Source: Antarcticimicrobium sediminis
GTDB lineage: Bacteria > Pseudomonadota > Alphaproteobacteria > Rhodobacterales > Rhodobacteraceae
Direction of reading: 5' to 3'
DNA: 64,000 bases
NCBI RefSeq assembly: GCF_004348975.1
Contig: NZ_SMFP01000011.1
Location: 62,001 to 126,000 of the forward strand
The notes beneath the pieces are model-generated. The model had not been told where the DNA came from. It worked only from the letters and a program-made list of their open reading frames with translations, and ran no database searches. Shown one piece after another: positions 25,570-34,382 of this stretch. Each line of letters begins with the position of its first letter. Within the stretch, counting starts at the first letter, position 1. The position numbers and the translations under genes were made by a program.

Positions 25570-28114
25570 TCACGATCCGCCCGGGAACGACGATCACCTT
25601 TTTCGGCGCCGCCCCGTTCAGCGCCTTGTGCACAGCATTCACTGCCAGCGCGGCTTTTTCAATCTCTGCCTTGTCCATATCCTTGGGTACGCTGATTTCT
25701 CCGCGCCGTTTGCCGTTGACCTGAACCGGCAGGGTGACAGTATCGTCGACCAGCATCGCCGGATCGGCTTTCGGCCAGGGCGCGGTGGCGATCAGCCCCT
25801 CACCGGCAAGCAGGGTCCAGATTTCCTCGGACAGATGCGGGGTCATCGGGGCCATGAGCTGTGCCAGCACCAGCGCCGCCTGACGTTTGGCTGCACCGCC
25901 GGCGTTGGATTTCGCCAGTGTGTTGGTAAAGGCATAGAGTTTGGCGATCGCGGCGTTGAAGCCAAAGCTTTCGACCCCGCCGGTCACGTCATGGATGCAT
26001 TTGTGCATCTCGCGCAAAAGGGCGGCGTCGTCATCGTTTGCGGGGGCCTCGGCGTCGATTCCGGCAGCGATGCGATAGACGCGGGACAGATGCTTGAACG
26101 CGGCCTCGGCCCCGGCGGCGGTCCATTCCACGTCGCGTTCCGGCGGGCTGTCGGACAGCACGAACCAGCGCGCGGTATCGGCGCCATAGGCCGAGATGAT
26201 GCTGACCGGGTCGACCACGTTCTTCTTGGATTTCGACATCTTGGCAGAGGGGATGATCTCCAGCGCCTCGCCGGTGGCCTTCAGCTTGCCGTCCTCGACC
26301 TCTTCGGGCAGGTGATAGACCGGGCGACCTTTTGCGTCGCGGGTCTGATAGATCTCATGCGTTACCATGCCTTGGGTGAACAGCGCGTCAAACGGCTCAA
26401 TCGCCTTTGCAGGCAGATGCCCGGTGCGGTTCATCGCGCGAGCGAAGAAGCGGGAATACAGCAGGTGCAGAATCGCGTGTTCGATGCCGCCGATATATTG
26501 ATCGACATTCATCCAATAGTCGGCGTCTTCCATCACCGTCGGGGTGTCGGCATGCGGCGCGGTGAAGCGGGCATAATACCAAGACGAATCGACGAAGGTG
26601 TCCATCGTGTCGGTTTCGCGCCGGGCGGCGGCGCCACATTTCGGGCAGTTGCAATCGCGCCAGCTTGGGTGGCGGTCGAGCGGGTTGCCGGGAATAGAGA
26701 AATCGATCGCTTTGCCGTCTTCGTCATAGGGCAGCTTGATCGGAAGATTCTCTTTCTTTTCAGGGACAACGCCGCAGGTGTCGCAATGGATCACCGGGAT
26801 CGGACAGCCCCAGTAGCGTTGCCGCGACAGGCCCCAGTCGCGCAGGCGGAACTGGGTCTTGCCCTGACCCAGACCGGCGTTTTCGGCCCAGGTGATGGTG
26901 GCGTCGATCGCCTCTTGCCCGGTGGCATCTTTGAGACCGGCGGGCTGGTCGATCCAGCGCACTTTCTCGGTTTTCGGCGGCACGAAGGCGGTGTTTTCGA
27001 CCCGCGCATCGCTGTCCATGGCGGTAAAGGTGTCGATCACCGGCAGGTCGTATTTGCGGGCGAAATCAAGGTCGCGCTGGTCATGCGCAGGGCAGGCAAA
27101 GACGGCGCCGGTGCCATAGTCCATCAGCACGAAATTGGCGACCCAGACCGGTAGGGTCTGATCGGGGTACAGCGGGTGCTGCACCGTGATGCCGGTGTCA
27201 AAGCCGCGTTTCTCAGCCTTTTCCAGCTCGGCCTCGGAGGTGCCAAGCTTGCGGCATTCGGCGTTGAAGGCGGCGAGATCGGGATTGTCGGCCTCCAGCG
27301 CGCGCGACAGCGGGTGATCGGTGGACAGCGCGATAAAGCTGGCCCCGGCCAGCGTGTCGGGGCGGGTGGTATAAATCTCGATCCCGTCGTGGCCATGGAT
27401 CGATTCGCTCAGCGCGAACCGCATTTGCAGCCCGCGCGACTTGCCGATCCAGTTTTCCTGCATCAGCCGCACCTTGGCGGGCCAGTTTTCCAGCCCGTCG
27501 AGCGCATCAAGCAGCTCTTCGGCCATGTCCGAGATCTTGAAGAACCATTGGGTCAACTCGCGGCGTTCAACCTCGGCGCCAGAACGCCAGCCCTTGCCGT
27601 CGATCACCTGTTCGTTGGCCAGAACCGTCATGTCGACCGGATCCCAGTTCACCACGGCGTTCTTGCGATAGACCAGCCCGGTGTCGAGCATGTCGAGGAA
27701 CAGCGCCTGTTGCTGGCCGTAATATTCCGGGTCGCAGGTGGCGAATTCGCGGGACCAGTCGATCGACAGGCCCAGCGGCTTCATCTGGCCGCGCATGTCG
27801 GCAATGTTGCCATAGGTCCAGTCCTTGGGGTGGCCTCCGCTCGCCATGGCGGCGTTCTCGGCCGGCATACCAAAGGCATCCCAGCCCATCGGGTGCAGCA
27901 CGTTGTGCCCGGTCGCCAGCTTATAGCGCGCGATCACGTCGCCCATGGTATAGTTGCGCACATGGCCCATGTGGATACGCCCCGACGGATAGGGGAACAT
28001 CTCAAGCACGTAATATTTCGGCTTGTCGGCACTACGCCGCGCGGTAAAGATCCCGGCCTTGTCCCAGGCCTGCTGCCATTTGGCTTCGATTTCAGCGGCA
28101 GAGTAACGCGACAT
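25556..28114 (-). CDS. leuS: Leucyl-tRNA synthetase
   Basis: An 852-aa class I synthetase that charges tRNA-Leu. The HIGH-type motif is [11 protein letters not shown] near residue 46; a CP1 editing domain follows (about 220-420, including [12 protein letters not shown]); a zinc-type motif sits in HCDTCGVV and [13 protein letters not shown] is [14 protein letters not shown] near residue 622. The C-terminal anticodon-binding domain and leucyl-specific tail are complete. It leads the leuS-lptE-holA unit. Confidence 0.98.
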   Translation of the reverse strand: MSRYSAAEIEAKWQQAWDKAGIFTARRSADKPKYYVLEMFPYPSGRIHMGHVRNYTMGDVIARYKLATGHNVLHPMGWDAFGMPAENAAMASGGHPKDWTYGNIADMRGQMKPLGLSIDWSREFATCDPEYYGQQQALFLDMLDTGLVYRKNAVVNWDPVDMTVLANEQVIDGKGWRSGAEVERRELTQWFFKISDMAEELLDALDGLENWPAKVRLMQENWIGKSRGLQMRFALSESIHGHDGIEIYTTRPDTLAGASFIALSTDHPLSRALEADNPDLAAFNAECRKLGTSEAELEKAEKRGFDTGITVQHPLYPDQTLPVWVANFVLMDYGTGAVFACPAHDQRDLDFARKYDLPVIDTFTAMDSDARVENTAFVPPKTEKVRWIDQPAGLKDATGQEAIDATITWAENAGLGQGKTQFRLRDWGLSRQRYWGCPIPVIHCDTCGVVPEKKENLPIKLPYDEDGKAIDFSIPGNPLDRHPSWRDCNCPKCGAAARRETDTMDTFVDSSWYYARFTAPHADTPTVMEDADYWMNVDQYIGGIEHAILHLLYSRFFARAMNRTGHLPAKAIEPFDALFTQGMVTHEIYQTRDAKGRPVYHLPEEVEDGKLKATGEALEIIPSAKMSKSKKNVVDPVSIISAYGADTARWFVLSDSPPERDVEWTAAGAEAAFKHLSRVYRIAAGIDAEAPANDDDAALLREMHKCIHDVTGGVESFGFNAAIAKLYAFTNTLAKSNAGGAAKRQAALVLAQLMAPMTPHLSEEIWTLLAGEGLIATAPWPKADPAMLVDDTVTLPVQVNGKRRGEISVPKDMDKAEIEKAALAVNAVHKALNGAAPKKVIVVPGRIVNVVV

Positions 28115-28136
28115 TGCTGCGGTCCTTTGAATGAAA

Positions 28137-28158
28137 ACGCCGGGTAAAAACCCGGCGT
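28137..28158 (-). terminator. Rho-independent terminator of the DUF3576 gene
   Basis: Perfect 9-bp stem ACGCCGGGT/ACCCGGCGT with a 4-nt loop; on the minus strand it is followed by TTTTCATTC. It separates the DUF3576 gene from leuS. Confidence 0.88.
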
Positions 28159-28199
28159 GGTGTTACTGCGGTTTCGGCCCGGTTTCCAGAGCCAGCGTA

Positions 28200-28706
28200 C
28201 TAGAGTCTCTTGTCGCGCACGCGCAACTGGCGGGCGCGGGTCAGGATCGCATCCTCGACCGCGCGGGCGGTGCCGGCGGACACCGGGGTGCCGCCTTTGG
28301 TTTGCAGTGCTACCTTGAGCGAGCGGGCGTCCAGCGCCGGATCGCTGATATGGATGGTGGCGCGATAGGCGCGTCCGCCCCCCGGCGGTGTGCCGTATCC
28401 GGTGGTGATCACACCGGTAAAGGGATCGACCGACTGCACCGGCAGGAAATCCAGCACATCAAGCGAGGCAGACCAGAGATACCGGTTCACCTGTACCCGT
28501 GTGTCAGCCTTGCCGCCGCCGAACAGATCCCAGATCGAGGAACGTTCGTAATCGCCGGCGGCTGATTCCCTGTTATGGGTGATTTGATCATCAATCGAGA
28601 CCGTTTCAACGGCTTGGGCACGGCCCGGGCCACGACTGCAGGAGGCTGCAGCCAGACAGATGGTGACGATCAAGACCACCTTGGTCGGGTTCTTCAGAAA
28701 GGTCAT
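28200..28706 (-). CDS. DUF3576 family lipoprotein
   Basis: A 168-aa protein with a lipoprotein signal (VVLIVTICLAAASC, lipidated C23) and the DUF3576 domain: SSIWDLFGGGKADTRVQVNR, LWSASLDVLDFLPVQSVDP, TPPGGGRAYRATIHI. The family is restricted largely to alphaproteobacteria, is predicted at the outer membrane and has no known function. It is upstream of leuS in many Rhodobacterales but here has its own terminator. It is divergent from the porin gene, 307 nt apart. Confidence 0.92.
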   Translation of the reverse strand: MTFLKNPTKVVLIVTICLAAASCSRGPGRAQAVETVSIDDQITHNRESAAGDYERSSIWDLFGGGKADTRVQVNRYLWSASLDVLDFLPVQSVDPFTGVITTGYGTPPGGGRAYRATIHISDPALDARSLKVALQTKGGTPVSAGTARAVEDAILTRARQLRVRDKRL

Positions 28707-29013
28707 TCAGGCAGCCCCGGCTTATCCACTCTGGCCTGTCCTACCCAACAGCGCCATGCTGGGCAAGGCTTTCGTGCGGCTCTCCGCTATGCAGTGTTTA
28801 CAGCGCGGGGTGGGTAATCCGGCAATACAGTAGGGTAGGAGTGGTTTCGGGGCGTGTAACAGGACTGTGGCAAAGCTGCACCATCCGGAACCACTTTGAT
28901 CCACGCCTGTCCGCAACTCTTGCCAAAATGGCCCCGAACAAGCGAAACCCCTTTCCATACCCACACCGGATTCCCCGGTTTGGGCGTATGAATTCAAAAC
29001 CGAGGGAAAGACT
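28707..29013. other. Long intergenic region upstream of the porin gene
   Basis: 307 nt between divergent genes with no credible reading frame. It is less GC-rich than its neighbours and should hold both promoters and a porin mRNA leader. AACCGAGGGAAAGACT directly before the porin ATG supplies a purine-rich ribosome-binding site. I could not assign a firm promoter or regulator site. Confidence 0.4.
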
Positions 29014-30009
29014 ATGAAAAAGGTTCTTTTCGCCACGACTGCACTGATCGCGACCGCGAGCATGGCTGCAGCCGAAGTGCGGATCAGCGGCTACGGCCGT
29101 TTTGGTATCGACTATAACGACGCCAACGATCGCGCTGTGAACGCAGTTCCCAGCACCACCATCACCAGCCGTCTGCGTCTGCAGTTCGACATGTCCACCG
29201 AAACCGATGGTGGCGTTGTTCTGGGCGCGCGTACTCGTGCACAAATCGAAAGCCGTGACAACGCTCCCGGCATTGGTGCCTTCAACGGCGCACGGTTCTA
29301 TGCCAGCTACGGCGGCTTCACGCTGGGTGTTGGCAACATCATCGGCGCGATCGAAAACATGCCCGGCCTGTACCTGGAAACCCGTACCGCGGGCACTGGT
29401 ATTGACGGCGCTGGCTTCGTCTCGCTGGTCACCAACGTGAGCAACGAGTACTTCAACTGGGATGCGTATTCGTCGGGTCTCGGTGGCGGTGGCGCCAACG
29501 GCGTCGAAGTTCTGTACACCTCGGGCGCCTTCAACGGCCACCTGTCGTACTCGACCAACAACGGTGCCGTTGCTGTTGACCGCGCTGCCGTAGGCGTGTC
29601 GTACACCTTTGGTGACTGGACTGCCGCTCTGGCCGCTCAAGACACCGACGAACTTTGGGGCGACAAAGTCGCAGTTTCCATCGCTGGCGATCTGGGTCAA
29701 TACGGCGTTCGTCTGGCCTATGCCGACAACGAAGGCATCTCCAAATGGGGCCTGTACGGCAACATGGACATCGGCGCAGCGTCGAACGTCTTGGTTTGGG
29801 TCACCGAAGAAGACGCAGTTTCGGCTGCTGACGTTCTGGCCGGCCGTGGCGACAACCGCGACACCGCTCTGCTGGATCGTGGCGAAGGTACCTCCTACGG
29901 TATCCACTACTCCTATGACCTCGGTGGCGGCGCTTCCTTCGAAGCTGGCTGGCGTGAGTCGTCGGCAGACAACACCACCGTTCAGGCTGGTGTGTACTTC
30001 AGCTTCTAA
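29014..30009 (+). CDS. Outer-membrane porin
   Basis: 331 aa with a signal peptide (MKKVLFATTALIATASMAAA) and a mature part starting EVRISGYGRFGIDY, typical of Rhodobacter-type general porins. Alternating beta strands continue to a C-terminal phenylalanine (VQAGVYFSF), the BAM recognition signal. It should form a trimeric 16-stranded channel. Codons differ sharply from the neighbours: many CGT, GGT, GCT and GTT instead of CGC/CGG and GCG, which is the mark of very high expression rather than transfer. A classic TTCG-loop terminator follows. Confidence 0.95.
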   Translation: MKKVLFATTALIATASMAAAEVRISGYGRFGIDYNDANDRAVNAVPSTTITSRLRLQFDMSTETDGGVVLGARTRAQIESRDNAPGIGAFNGARFYASYGGFTLGVGNIIGAIENMPGLYLETRTAGTGIDGAGFVSLVTNVSNEYFNWDAYSSGLGGGGANGVEVLYTSGAFNGHLSYSTNNGAVAVDRAAVGVSYTFGDWTAALAAQDTDELWGDKVAVSIAGDLGQYGVRLAYADNEGISKWGLYGNMDIGAASNVLVWVTEEDAVSAADVLAGRGDNRDTALLDRGEGTSYGIHYSYDLGGGASFEAGWRESSADNTTVQAGVYFSF

Positions 30010-30036
30010 TAGCTGTCGTCACGTCTGACGTGATTT

Positions 30037-30070
30037 GGGCAGGTCTTCGGACCTGCCCTTTTTCTTTTTT
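30037..30070 (+). terminator. Strong Rho-independent terminator of the porin gene
   Basis: Perfect 9-bp stem GGGCAGGTC/GACCTGCCC closed by the tetraloop TTCG, followed by T5-C-T6. It fits the high expression expected for the porin. Confidence 0.93.
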
Positions 30071-30136
30071 GCGGCCCTTTTCATTTGTCGCCAACTGGTG
30101 TTTTCCTGCTGCCAGTACTGAAAAAGAGGGTCCGTC

Positions 30137-30796
30137 ATGCCGCTGGAAGAGATCAAAACCCGCATCACCAAGGCCGAGGCCGAGGCCGGGCGCGCGCCGG
30201 GGGCGGTCAAGCTGATCGCCGTCTCCAAGGTGCAACCGCTGGAGCGGGTCGAGGCGGTGCTGGATCAAGGCCAACGCGTCTTTGGCGAGAACCGGGTGCA
30301 AGAGGCGGCGGGCAAATGGCCGGATTTCAAGACCCGCTATGACGGGGTCGAGCTGCACCTGATCGGCCCGTTGCAAAGCAACAAGGCGCGTCAGGCGATG
30401 GGCCTGTTCGACGTGATCCATTCGGTGGACCGGCCCAAGGTTGCCACCGCGCTGGCCCGTCTGGCGCAGGAAGAGGGGCATTGCCCCGCGCTGTTCATTC
30501 AAGTGAATACCGGCGAAGAACCACAAAAGGCCGGAATCCTGCCGAGCGAGGCCGATGCCTTTGTCGCGGAGTGCCGGGCGCTGGATCTGCCGCTCATGGG
30601 GCTGATGTGCATCCCGCCGGTCGACGAGGAATCGAGCCTGCATTTCGCGCTTTTGGCCAAGATCGCCGCGCGCAACGGGCTGACCGGGTTGTCGATGGGC
30701 ATGAGCAGCGATTTCGAGACCGCCATCGCGCTGGGGGCCACCCATGTGCGCGTCGGATCAGCGATTTTCGGCGAACGTGTTCCCCCGGCGGCCTGA
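30137..30796 (+). CDS. YggS/PLPBP-family pyridoxal-phosphate homeostasis protein
   Basis: A 219-aa single-domain alanine-racemase-N-type TIM barrel that binds PLP through Lys in KLIAVSKVQ (K31). Other family motifs: FGENRVQEA, HLIGPLQSNKARQA, IHSVDRP, FIQVNTGEEPQKAG, MGLMCIPP, SMGMSSDFETAI and RVGSAIFGER. It carries and buffers PLP and affects amino-acid and keto-acid balance; no racemase activity is expected. It is convergent with the L,D-transpeptidase gene (6-nt gap). Confidence 0.94.
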   Translation: MPLEEIKTRITKAEAEAGRAPGAVKLIAVSKVQPLERVEAVLDQGQRVFGENRVQEAAGKWPDFKTRYDGVELHLIGPLQSNKARQAMGLFDVIHSVDRPKVATALARLAQEEGHCPALFIQVNTGEEPQKAGILPSEADAFVAECRALDLPLMGLMCIPPVDEESSLHFALLAKIAARNGLTGLSMGMSSDFETAIALGATHVRVGSAIFGERVPPAA

Positions 30797-30802
30797 GAGT
30801 GC

Positions 30803-31303
30803 TTAACGCGCCGGTACGATGATCCGGCTGCCGGGCAGGACCCGTGCCGCCAGCCAGTGCAGATCGGCGCGGGAAAAGGCGATGCACCCTTCGGTCGGAG
30901 AACCGGGGCGGCGCCATTGATGCAGGAAGATCGCCGAGCCAGCGCCGGGCTGCGCCTCGGGCCAGTTCCAATCGGTGACCAGAACCAGATCATACAGCGG
31001 ATCGGCGCGGCGCAACCGCTCGTGGCTGGGGGCATAGGGCGCGCGCACCCAAGTGTTATAGGCCGGATCGCGCCCATCGTCCGACCACAGATCGCGCGGC
31101 CCGATGGGCAGAGCCCAATCGTTCGGGCGCCTGATCCGGTCGGGCCGGTACAGCATGCCGACGATCCGATGGATGCCGACCGGCGTTGCGCCGTCGCCCT
31201 CGCGTTTGGCGGCAGAAATGCCGCCCTTGCCGATCGAACAGGGCAGCCGCCGTCCGGCAAAGCGCAGCCCCGTGGGCGTCAGAACCAGATCTTCGGGGCT
31301 CAT
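30803..31303 (-). CDS. L,D-transpeptidase (YkuD-like) family protein
   Basis: 166 aa carrying the catalytic core of YkuD-type L,D-transpeptidases: H128 (FLHQWRRP) and C140 in SPTEGCIAFSR, matching the pattern H...(S/T)xGC. Such enzymes make 3-3 peptidoglycan cross-links or attach proteins to peptidoglycan. No clear signal peptide is seen, so it could be a short stand-alone member exported by an unrecognised route or acting inside the cell. Its start overlaps the ribA stop by 4 nt. Confidence 0.86.
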   Translation of the reverse strand: MSPEDLVLTPTGLRFAGRRLPCSIGKGGISAAKREGDGATPVGIHRIVGMLYRPDRIRRPNDWALPIGPRDLWSDDGRDPAYNTWVRAPYAPSHERLRRADPLYDLVLVTDWNWPEAQPGAGSAIFLHQWRRPGSPTEGCIAFSRADLHWLAARVLPGSRIIVPAR

Positions 31304-32391
31304 AACAGGTGCCCGGATTTCGCGGCCTTGGTGGCCAGATAGGCGCGGTTGTACGCGGTTTCGCCCACTTTGAGCGGCACCCGTTCCGCCACGGTGATGC
31401 CGGTTTTTTCCATCATGGCGATCTTTTTCGGGTTGTTGGTCAGCAGCCGGACCGATGAAAAGCCCAGCCCGCGCAGGATGTCGGCACCAAGGCGGAAATC
31501 GCGTTCGTCATCCTCGAACCCCAGTCGGTGGTTGGCCTCGACCGTATCGAACCCCTGATCCTGCAGGGAATAGGCGCGCATCTTGTTGGCCAGCCCGATG
31601 CCGCGCCCCTCTTGGTTGAGATACAGCAGGATGCCCGCGCCTTCGGCCCCCATCTGCGCCAGCGCGGCGTGCAGTTGCGGGCCGCAATCGCATTTCAGGC
31701 TGCCCATCACATCGCCGGTGAAACAGGCCGAATGCAACCGCGCCAGCACCGGTTTGGAGCGGTCGGGGCGGCCGATTTCGATGGCGTAATGTTCTTCCGC
31801 GCCGTCCTCGGGGCGGTAGATATGCAAACGCCCCGCCTCCGAAGCCGCGATTGGCAGCCGCGCGTGGACCACCTCGTTCAGCGGGCTGCGTTCGCCCAGA
31901 TGTGGCACCGCGAGTTGGTGATTGATCCGGGTCAGCCCATGCTCGGCGGCAAAGCGGGTCGCCTCCGCAATCGGCACCACCACGACGGCGGGCAGCAGGC
32001 GGGCGGATTTGGTCAGGGCGATGGCCAGACGGTGCAGCGCCGCGCTGCCGCCGCGCTGGCCATTGAGCGGACCTTTCATCGGCGCGTTCAGGTCGTCGGC
32101 GGGATCGGCCACCGCACGAATCCACGCCAGATCGGCCCCTTTGGGGATCTCGACCCGTGCCAGATCGCCATCATAGACCCGCGCCTTGAGCGTTTCGGCA
32201 CGCCGCGCGGTGATGGCGATCACCGGATGTTCGCTCAGTGCGCGCAGATCGCCCAACCGCTCGGCCGTCAGCGTTTCGGCCGCCACGGCAAGCGCCGCGC
32301 CGTCCTCGCCGTCAAGGACCACGGGGACGCCCATGCGCAGGTCAGCACGCGCGCGGGCAAGAAGTTCGTTAATATCGGGCAGAAGGCTCAT
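31300..32391 (-). CDS. ribA: GTP cyclohydrolase II with degenerate N-terminal DHBP-synthase-like domain
   Basis: 363 aa. The C-terminal domain (about 170-363) is GTP cyclohydrolase II, the first step of riboflavin synthesis: zinc ligands C223, C234 and C236 (ACFTGDVMGSLKCDCG), YLNQEGRGIGLANKM, and LLTNNPKKI. The N-terminal ~165 residues look like a 3,4-dihydroxy-2-butanone-4-phosphate synthase fold, but the DDEDREN active-site motif reads LDGEDGAAL (26-34), so that activity is probably lost. It is coupled to the transpeptidase gene. No FMN riboswitch is visible upstream. Confidence 0.93.
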   Translation of the reverse strand: MSLLPDINELLARARADLRMGVPVVLDGEDGAALAVAAETLTAERLGDLRALSEHPVIAITARRAETLKARVYDGDLARVEIPKGADLAWIRAVADPADDLNAPMKGPLNGQRGGSAALHRLAIALTKSARLLPAVVVVPIAEATRFAAEHGLTRINHQLAVPHLGERSPLNEVVHARLPIAASEAGRLHIYRPEDGAEEHYAIEIGRPDRSKPVLARLHSACFTGDVMGSLKCDCGPQLHAALAQMGAEGAGILLYLNQEGRGIGLANKMRAYSLQDQGFDTVEANHRLGFEDDERDFRLGADILRGLGFSSVRLLTNNPKKIAMMEKTGITVAERVPLKVGETAYNRAYLATKAAKSGHLL

Positions 32392-32550
32392 GTGTCAGGG
32401 TCCGGCTTTTGGTCGGGTTCTATCTAGGCGGTTTTGTCGGAATATGAAACAAATCCCCTGCAAGGGACACGTCAGCGTGAGCCGTTGCAGCAAAACTTGC
32501 CCTCGGTGGGTGCTGGGCTCATTTGGAAAGTAGTGAACAGGAGGACGCCC

Positions 32551-33237
32551 GTGCCACAGTTGAAAAAGATCTTGTTGGTGGACGATGACGAGGATCTGCG
32601 TGACGCGCTGAGCGAACAGCTTGTCATGACCGAGGATTTCGACGTGTTCGAAGCCAGCGATGGCCATGCCGCGATGGAGCGGGTGAAGGAATCGCTGTTT
32701 GATCTGGTGATGCTGGACGTGGGCCTGCCTGACACCGACGGGCGGGAACTGTGCCGCCTGATGCGCAAACAGGGGGTCAAGGCGCCGATCCTGATGCTGA
32801 CCGGGCATGATACCGATTCCGACACCATTCTGGGGCTCGATGCGGGGGCCAACGATTACGTGTCCAAGCCGTTCAAATTCCCGGTTCTGCTGGCCCGCAT
32901 CCGGGCCCAGTTGCGCCAGCACGAGCAATCAGAGGACGCGGTGTTCCAGCTTGGCCCCTATACGTTCAAGCCCGCGATGAAGATGTTGATCACCGGGGAC
33001 GAGCGCAAGATCCGCTTGACTGAGAAGGAAACCAACATCCTGAAATTCCTCTATCGCTCGACCGAGGGGGTGGTTCCGCGCGATGTGCTGCTGCACGAGG
33101 TTTGGGGATATAACGCGGGGGTCACGACCCATACGCTGGAAACCCACATCTATCGTCTGCGCCAGAAGATCGAGCCGGACCCCTCTAATGCACGGCTTTT
33201 GGTCACGGAATCCGGCGGCTATCGCCTGATGGCCTGA
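32551..33237 (+). CDS. cenR: OmpR-family response regulator, CenR-like
   Basis: 228 aa from a GTG at 32551 with AGGAGG upstream; the longer frame to 32434 is not supported. Receiver domain with acidic pocket D11-D13 (LLVDDDED), phospho-acceptor D56 (MLDVGLPD), MLTGHD and SKPFKFP (Lys near 105). A C-terminal winged helix follows (RKIRLTEKETNILKFLYR; YNAGVTTHTLETHIYRLRQK). From memory this matches the essential alphaproteobacterial envelope regulator CenR very closely over the whole length, including the C terminus TESGGYRLMA. The partner kinase (CenK) is not in the window. Confidence 0.85.
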   Translation: MPQLKKILLVDDDEDLRDALSEQLVMTEDFDVFEASDGHAAMERVKESLFDLVMLDVGLPDTDGRELCRLMRKQGVKAPILMLTGHDTDSDTILGLDAGANDYVSKPFKFPVLLARIRAQLRQHEQSEDAVFQLGPYTFKPAMKMLITGDERKIRLTEKETNILKFLYRSTEGVVPRDVLLHEVWGYNAGVTTHTLETHIYRLRQKIEPDPSNARLLVTESGGYRLMA

Positions 33238-33249
33238 ACCGAGACAAAA

Positions 33250-33291
33250 TTGACGTAGATCAAGGACGGTTGGCGCCCGACTTCCTTATCT
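33250..33291 (+). promoter_or_regulatory. Predicted FNR-type class II promoter
   Basis: TTGACGTAGATCAA (33250-33263) matches the FNR consensus TTGAT-N4-ATCAA at nine of ten fixed positions. A -10-like TTATCT lies at 33286-33291. The box centre (33256.5) is 41.5 bp before a start at 33298, the spacing of class II FNR-activated promoters. It starts 12 nt after the cenR stop and faces a small two-hairpin transcript rather than a protein gene. Confidence 0.6.
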
Positions 33292-33297
33292 GAAGCC

Positions 33298-33372
33298 ATC
33301 CCGTGCATGTCCGGGTTCTGACATGCACCTCCCTGTTGGACTTGGCCGGGCCGTTGTGCCCGGTCTTTTTTT
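33298..33372 (+). ncRNA. Predicted FNR-controlled small RNA (about 75 nt)
   Basis: No reading frame, but clear RNA architecture. A perfect 9-bp hairpin GTGCATGTC/GACATGCAC (33303-33311 and 33320-33328) has an 8-nt loop. A single-stranded linker starts CTCCCTGTTGG and contains CCTCCC (33328-33333), which could pair with Shine-Dalgarno sequences. The 3' end is a terminator hairpin (33344-33365) plus T7. The start is predicted from the promoter geometry. Location: between cenR and xthA. An alternative is that the hairpins simply terminate cenR; the promoter match argues against that as the only role. Confidence 0.55.
33344..33372 (+). terminator. Rho-independent terminator of cenR or of the predicted small RNA
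   Basis: GGCCGGGC (33344-33351) pairs with GCCCGGTC (33358-33365) with one G-T pair around CGTTGT, followed by seven T. Confidence 0.88.
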
Positions 33373-33489
33373 GTCTGGTGTTCGGGGGTGGGGTGTTCGG
33401 GCGAGTCCCGGTGGCGGCGCCGGCAAACTCCGGTTGTGGCGCGGGCAAAGGGGCCATACCTTGCCGGCAACGCGATCAGGAGAGACGTC

Positions 33490-34278
33490 ATGCCCTTCAG
33501 CCTTGCCACTTGGAACATCAACTCGGTCCGCCTGCGCGAGGGGCTGGTCTGCAAGCTGATGCAGCAGGAGGCCCCCGATGTGCTGTGCCTGCAGGAATGC
33601 AAAAGCCCGGTGGACAAGATCCCGTTGGAGGGGTTTCGCGCGCTGGGATACACCCACATGGTCGCGCGCGGGCAAAAGGGCTATAACGGCGTGGCGATCC
33701 TGTCGAAACGACCGCTTGAGGACATGGGCGACATGGATTTCGCCGGGCTGGGCCATGCCCGTCATGTGGCGGCGCGGCTGGAAAACGGGGTGGTGATCCA
33801 CAATTTCTATGTGCCCGCCGGCGGCGACAAACCCGACCGCGAGGTGAACGAGAAATTCGGCCAAAAGCTCGACTACCTCACCGAGATGCGCGACTGGTTT
33901 CGCACTGAAAGGTTCGGGAAATCGATCATGGTGGGGGATCTGAATATCGCCCCGCGCGAAGATGACGTCTGGGATCACAAGAAACTTCTCAAGGTGGTCA
34001 GCCATACCCCGGTCGAGGTCGCGCAACTGGCCGAAACGCAGGAGGCCGGAGGCTGGGTCGATGTCACCCGCTCGGACATCCCCGAGGGCCAGCTGTATTC
34101 TTGGTGGTCCTACCGCGCCCGCGACTGGGACGAGGCCGACAAGGGGCGGCGGCTGGATCACATCTGGGCCACCGCCGACATCGCCGGGGCCGGGCATGGC
34201 AGCCGCGTGTTGCGCGCGGCGCGCGGCTGGGAACAGCCCAGCGACCACGCCCCGGTGTTCGCCGAATTCGACCTGTGA
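33490..34278 (+). CDS. xthA: Exodeoxyribonuclease III (AP endonuclease)
   Basis: 262 aa from ATG 33490 with AGGAGA upstream. Exo III/APE1 fold: ATWNINSVRLR, catalytic E36 (LCLQECK), YNGVAILS, HNFYVPAGG, VGDLNIAP, RRLDHIWAT and the terminal SDHAPVFAEFDL with catalytic Asp-His. It cuts abasic sites during base-excision repair and has 3'-5' exonuclease activity. It is monocistronic by context: terminator upstream and a 104-nt gap downstream to the thioredoxin-like gene. Confidence 0.96.
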   Translation: MPFSLATWNINSVRLREGLVCKLMQQEAPDVLCLQECKSPVDKIPLEGFRALGYTHMVARGQKGYNGVAILSKRPLEDMGDMDFAGLGHARHVAARLENGVVIHNFYVPAGGDKPDREVNEKFGQKLDYLTEMRDWFRTERFGKSIMVGDLNIAPREDDVWDHKKLLKVVSHTPVEVAQLAETQEAGGWVDVTRSDIPEGQLYSWWSYRARDWDEADKGRRLDHIWATADIAGAGHGSRVLRAARGWEQPSDHAPVFAEFDL

Positions 34279-34382
34279 TCGCGGCGCGCCAAGGGCAATT
34301 GCGGCAAAGGCCCGATGCTTGCCCCTTGGTTTCTGCGCCCACAGCTTTCATATAGAACGCAAGCGCAAAGCGGAGAACTGAA

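Noticed and set aside
28584-28594. TTGATCATCAA resembling an FNR site
   Set aside because: Half-sites are one base apart instead of four, and it lies inside the DUF3576 coding sequence.
32392-32550. Possible FMN riboswitch upstream of ribA
   Set aside because: ribA is on the minus strand and its upstream 159 nt have none of the conserved RFN-element segments.
32434-32550. Upstream extension of the cenR reading frame
   Set aside because: The GTG at 32551 has an AGGAGG site at good spacing and matches the start of the receiver domain; the extension is low-complexity leader.
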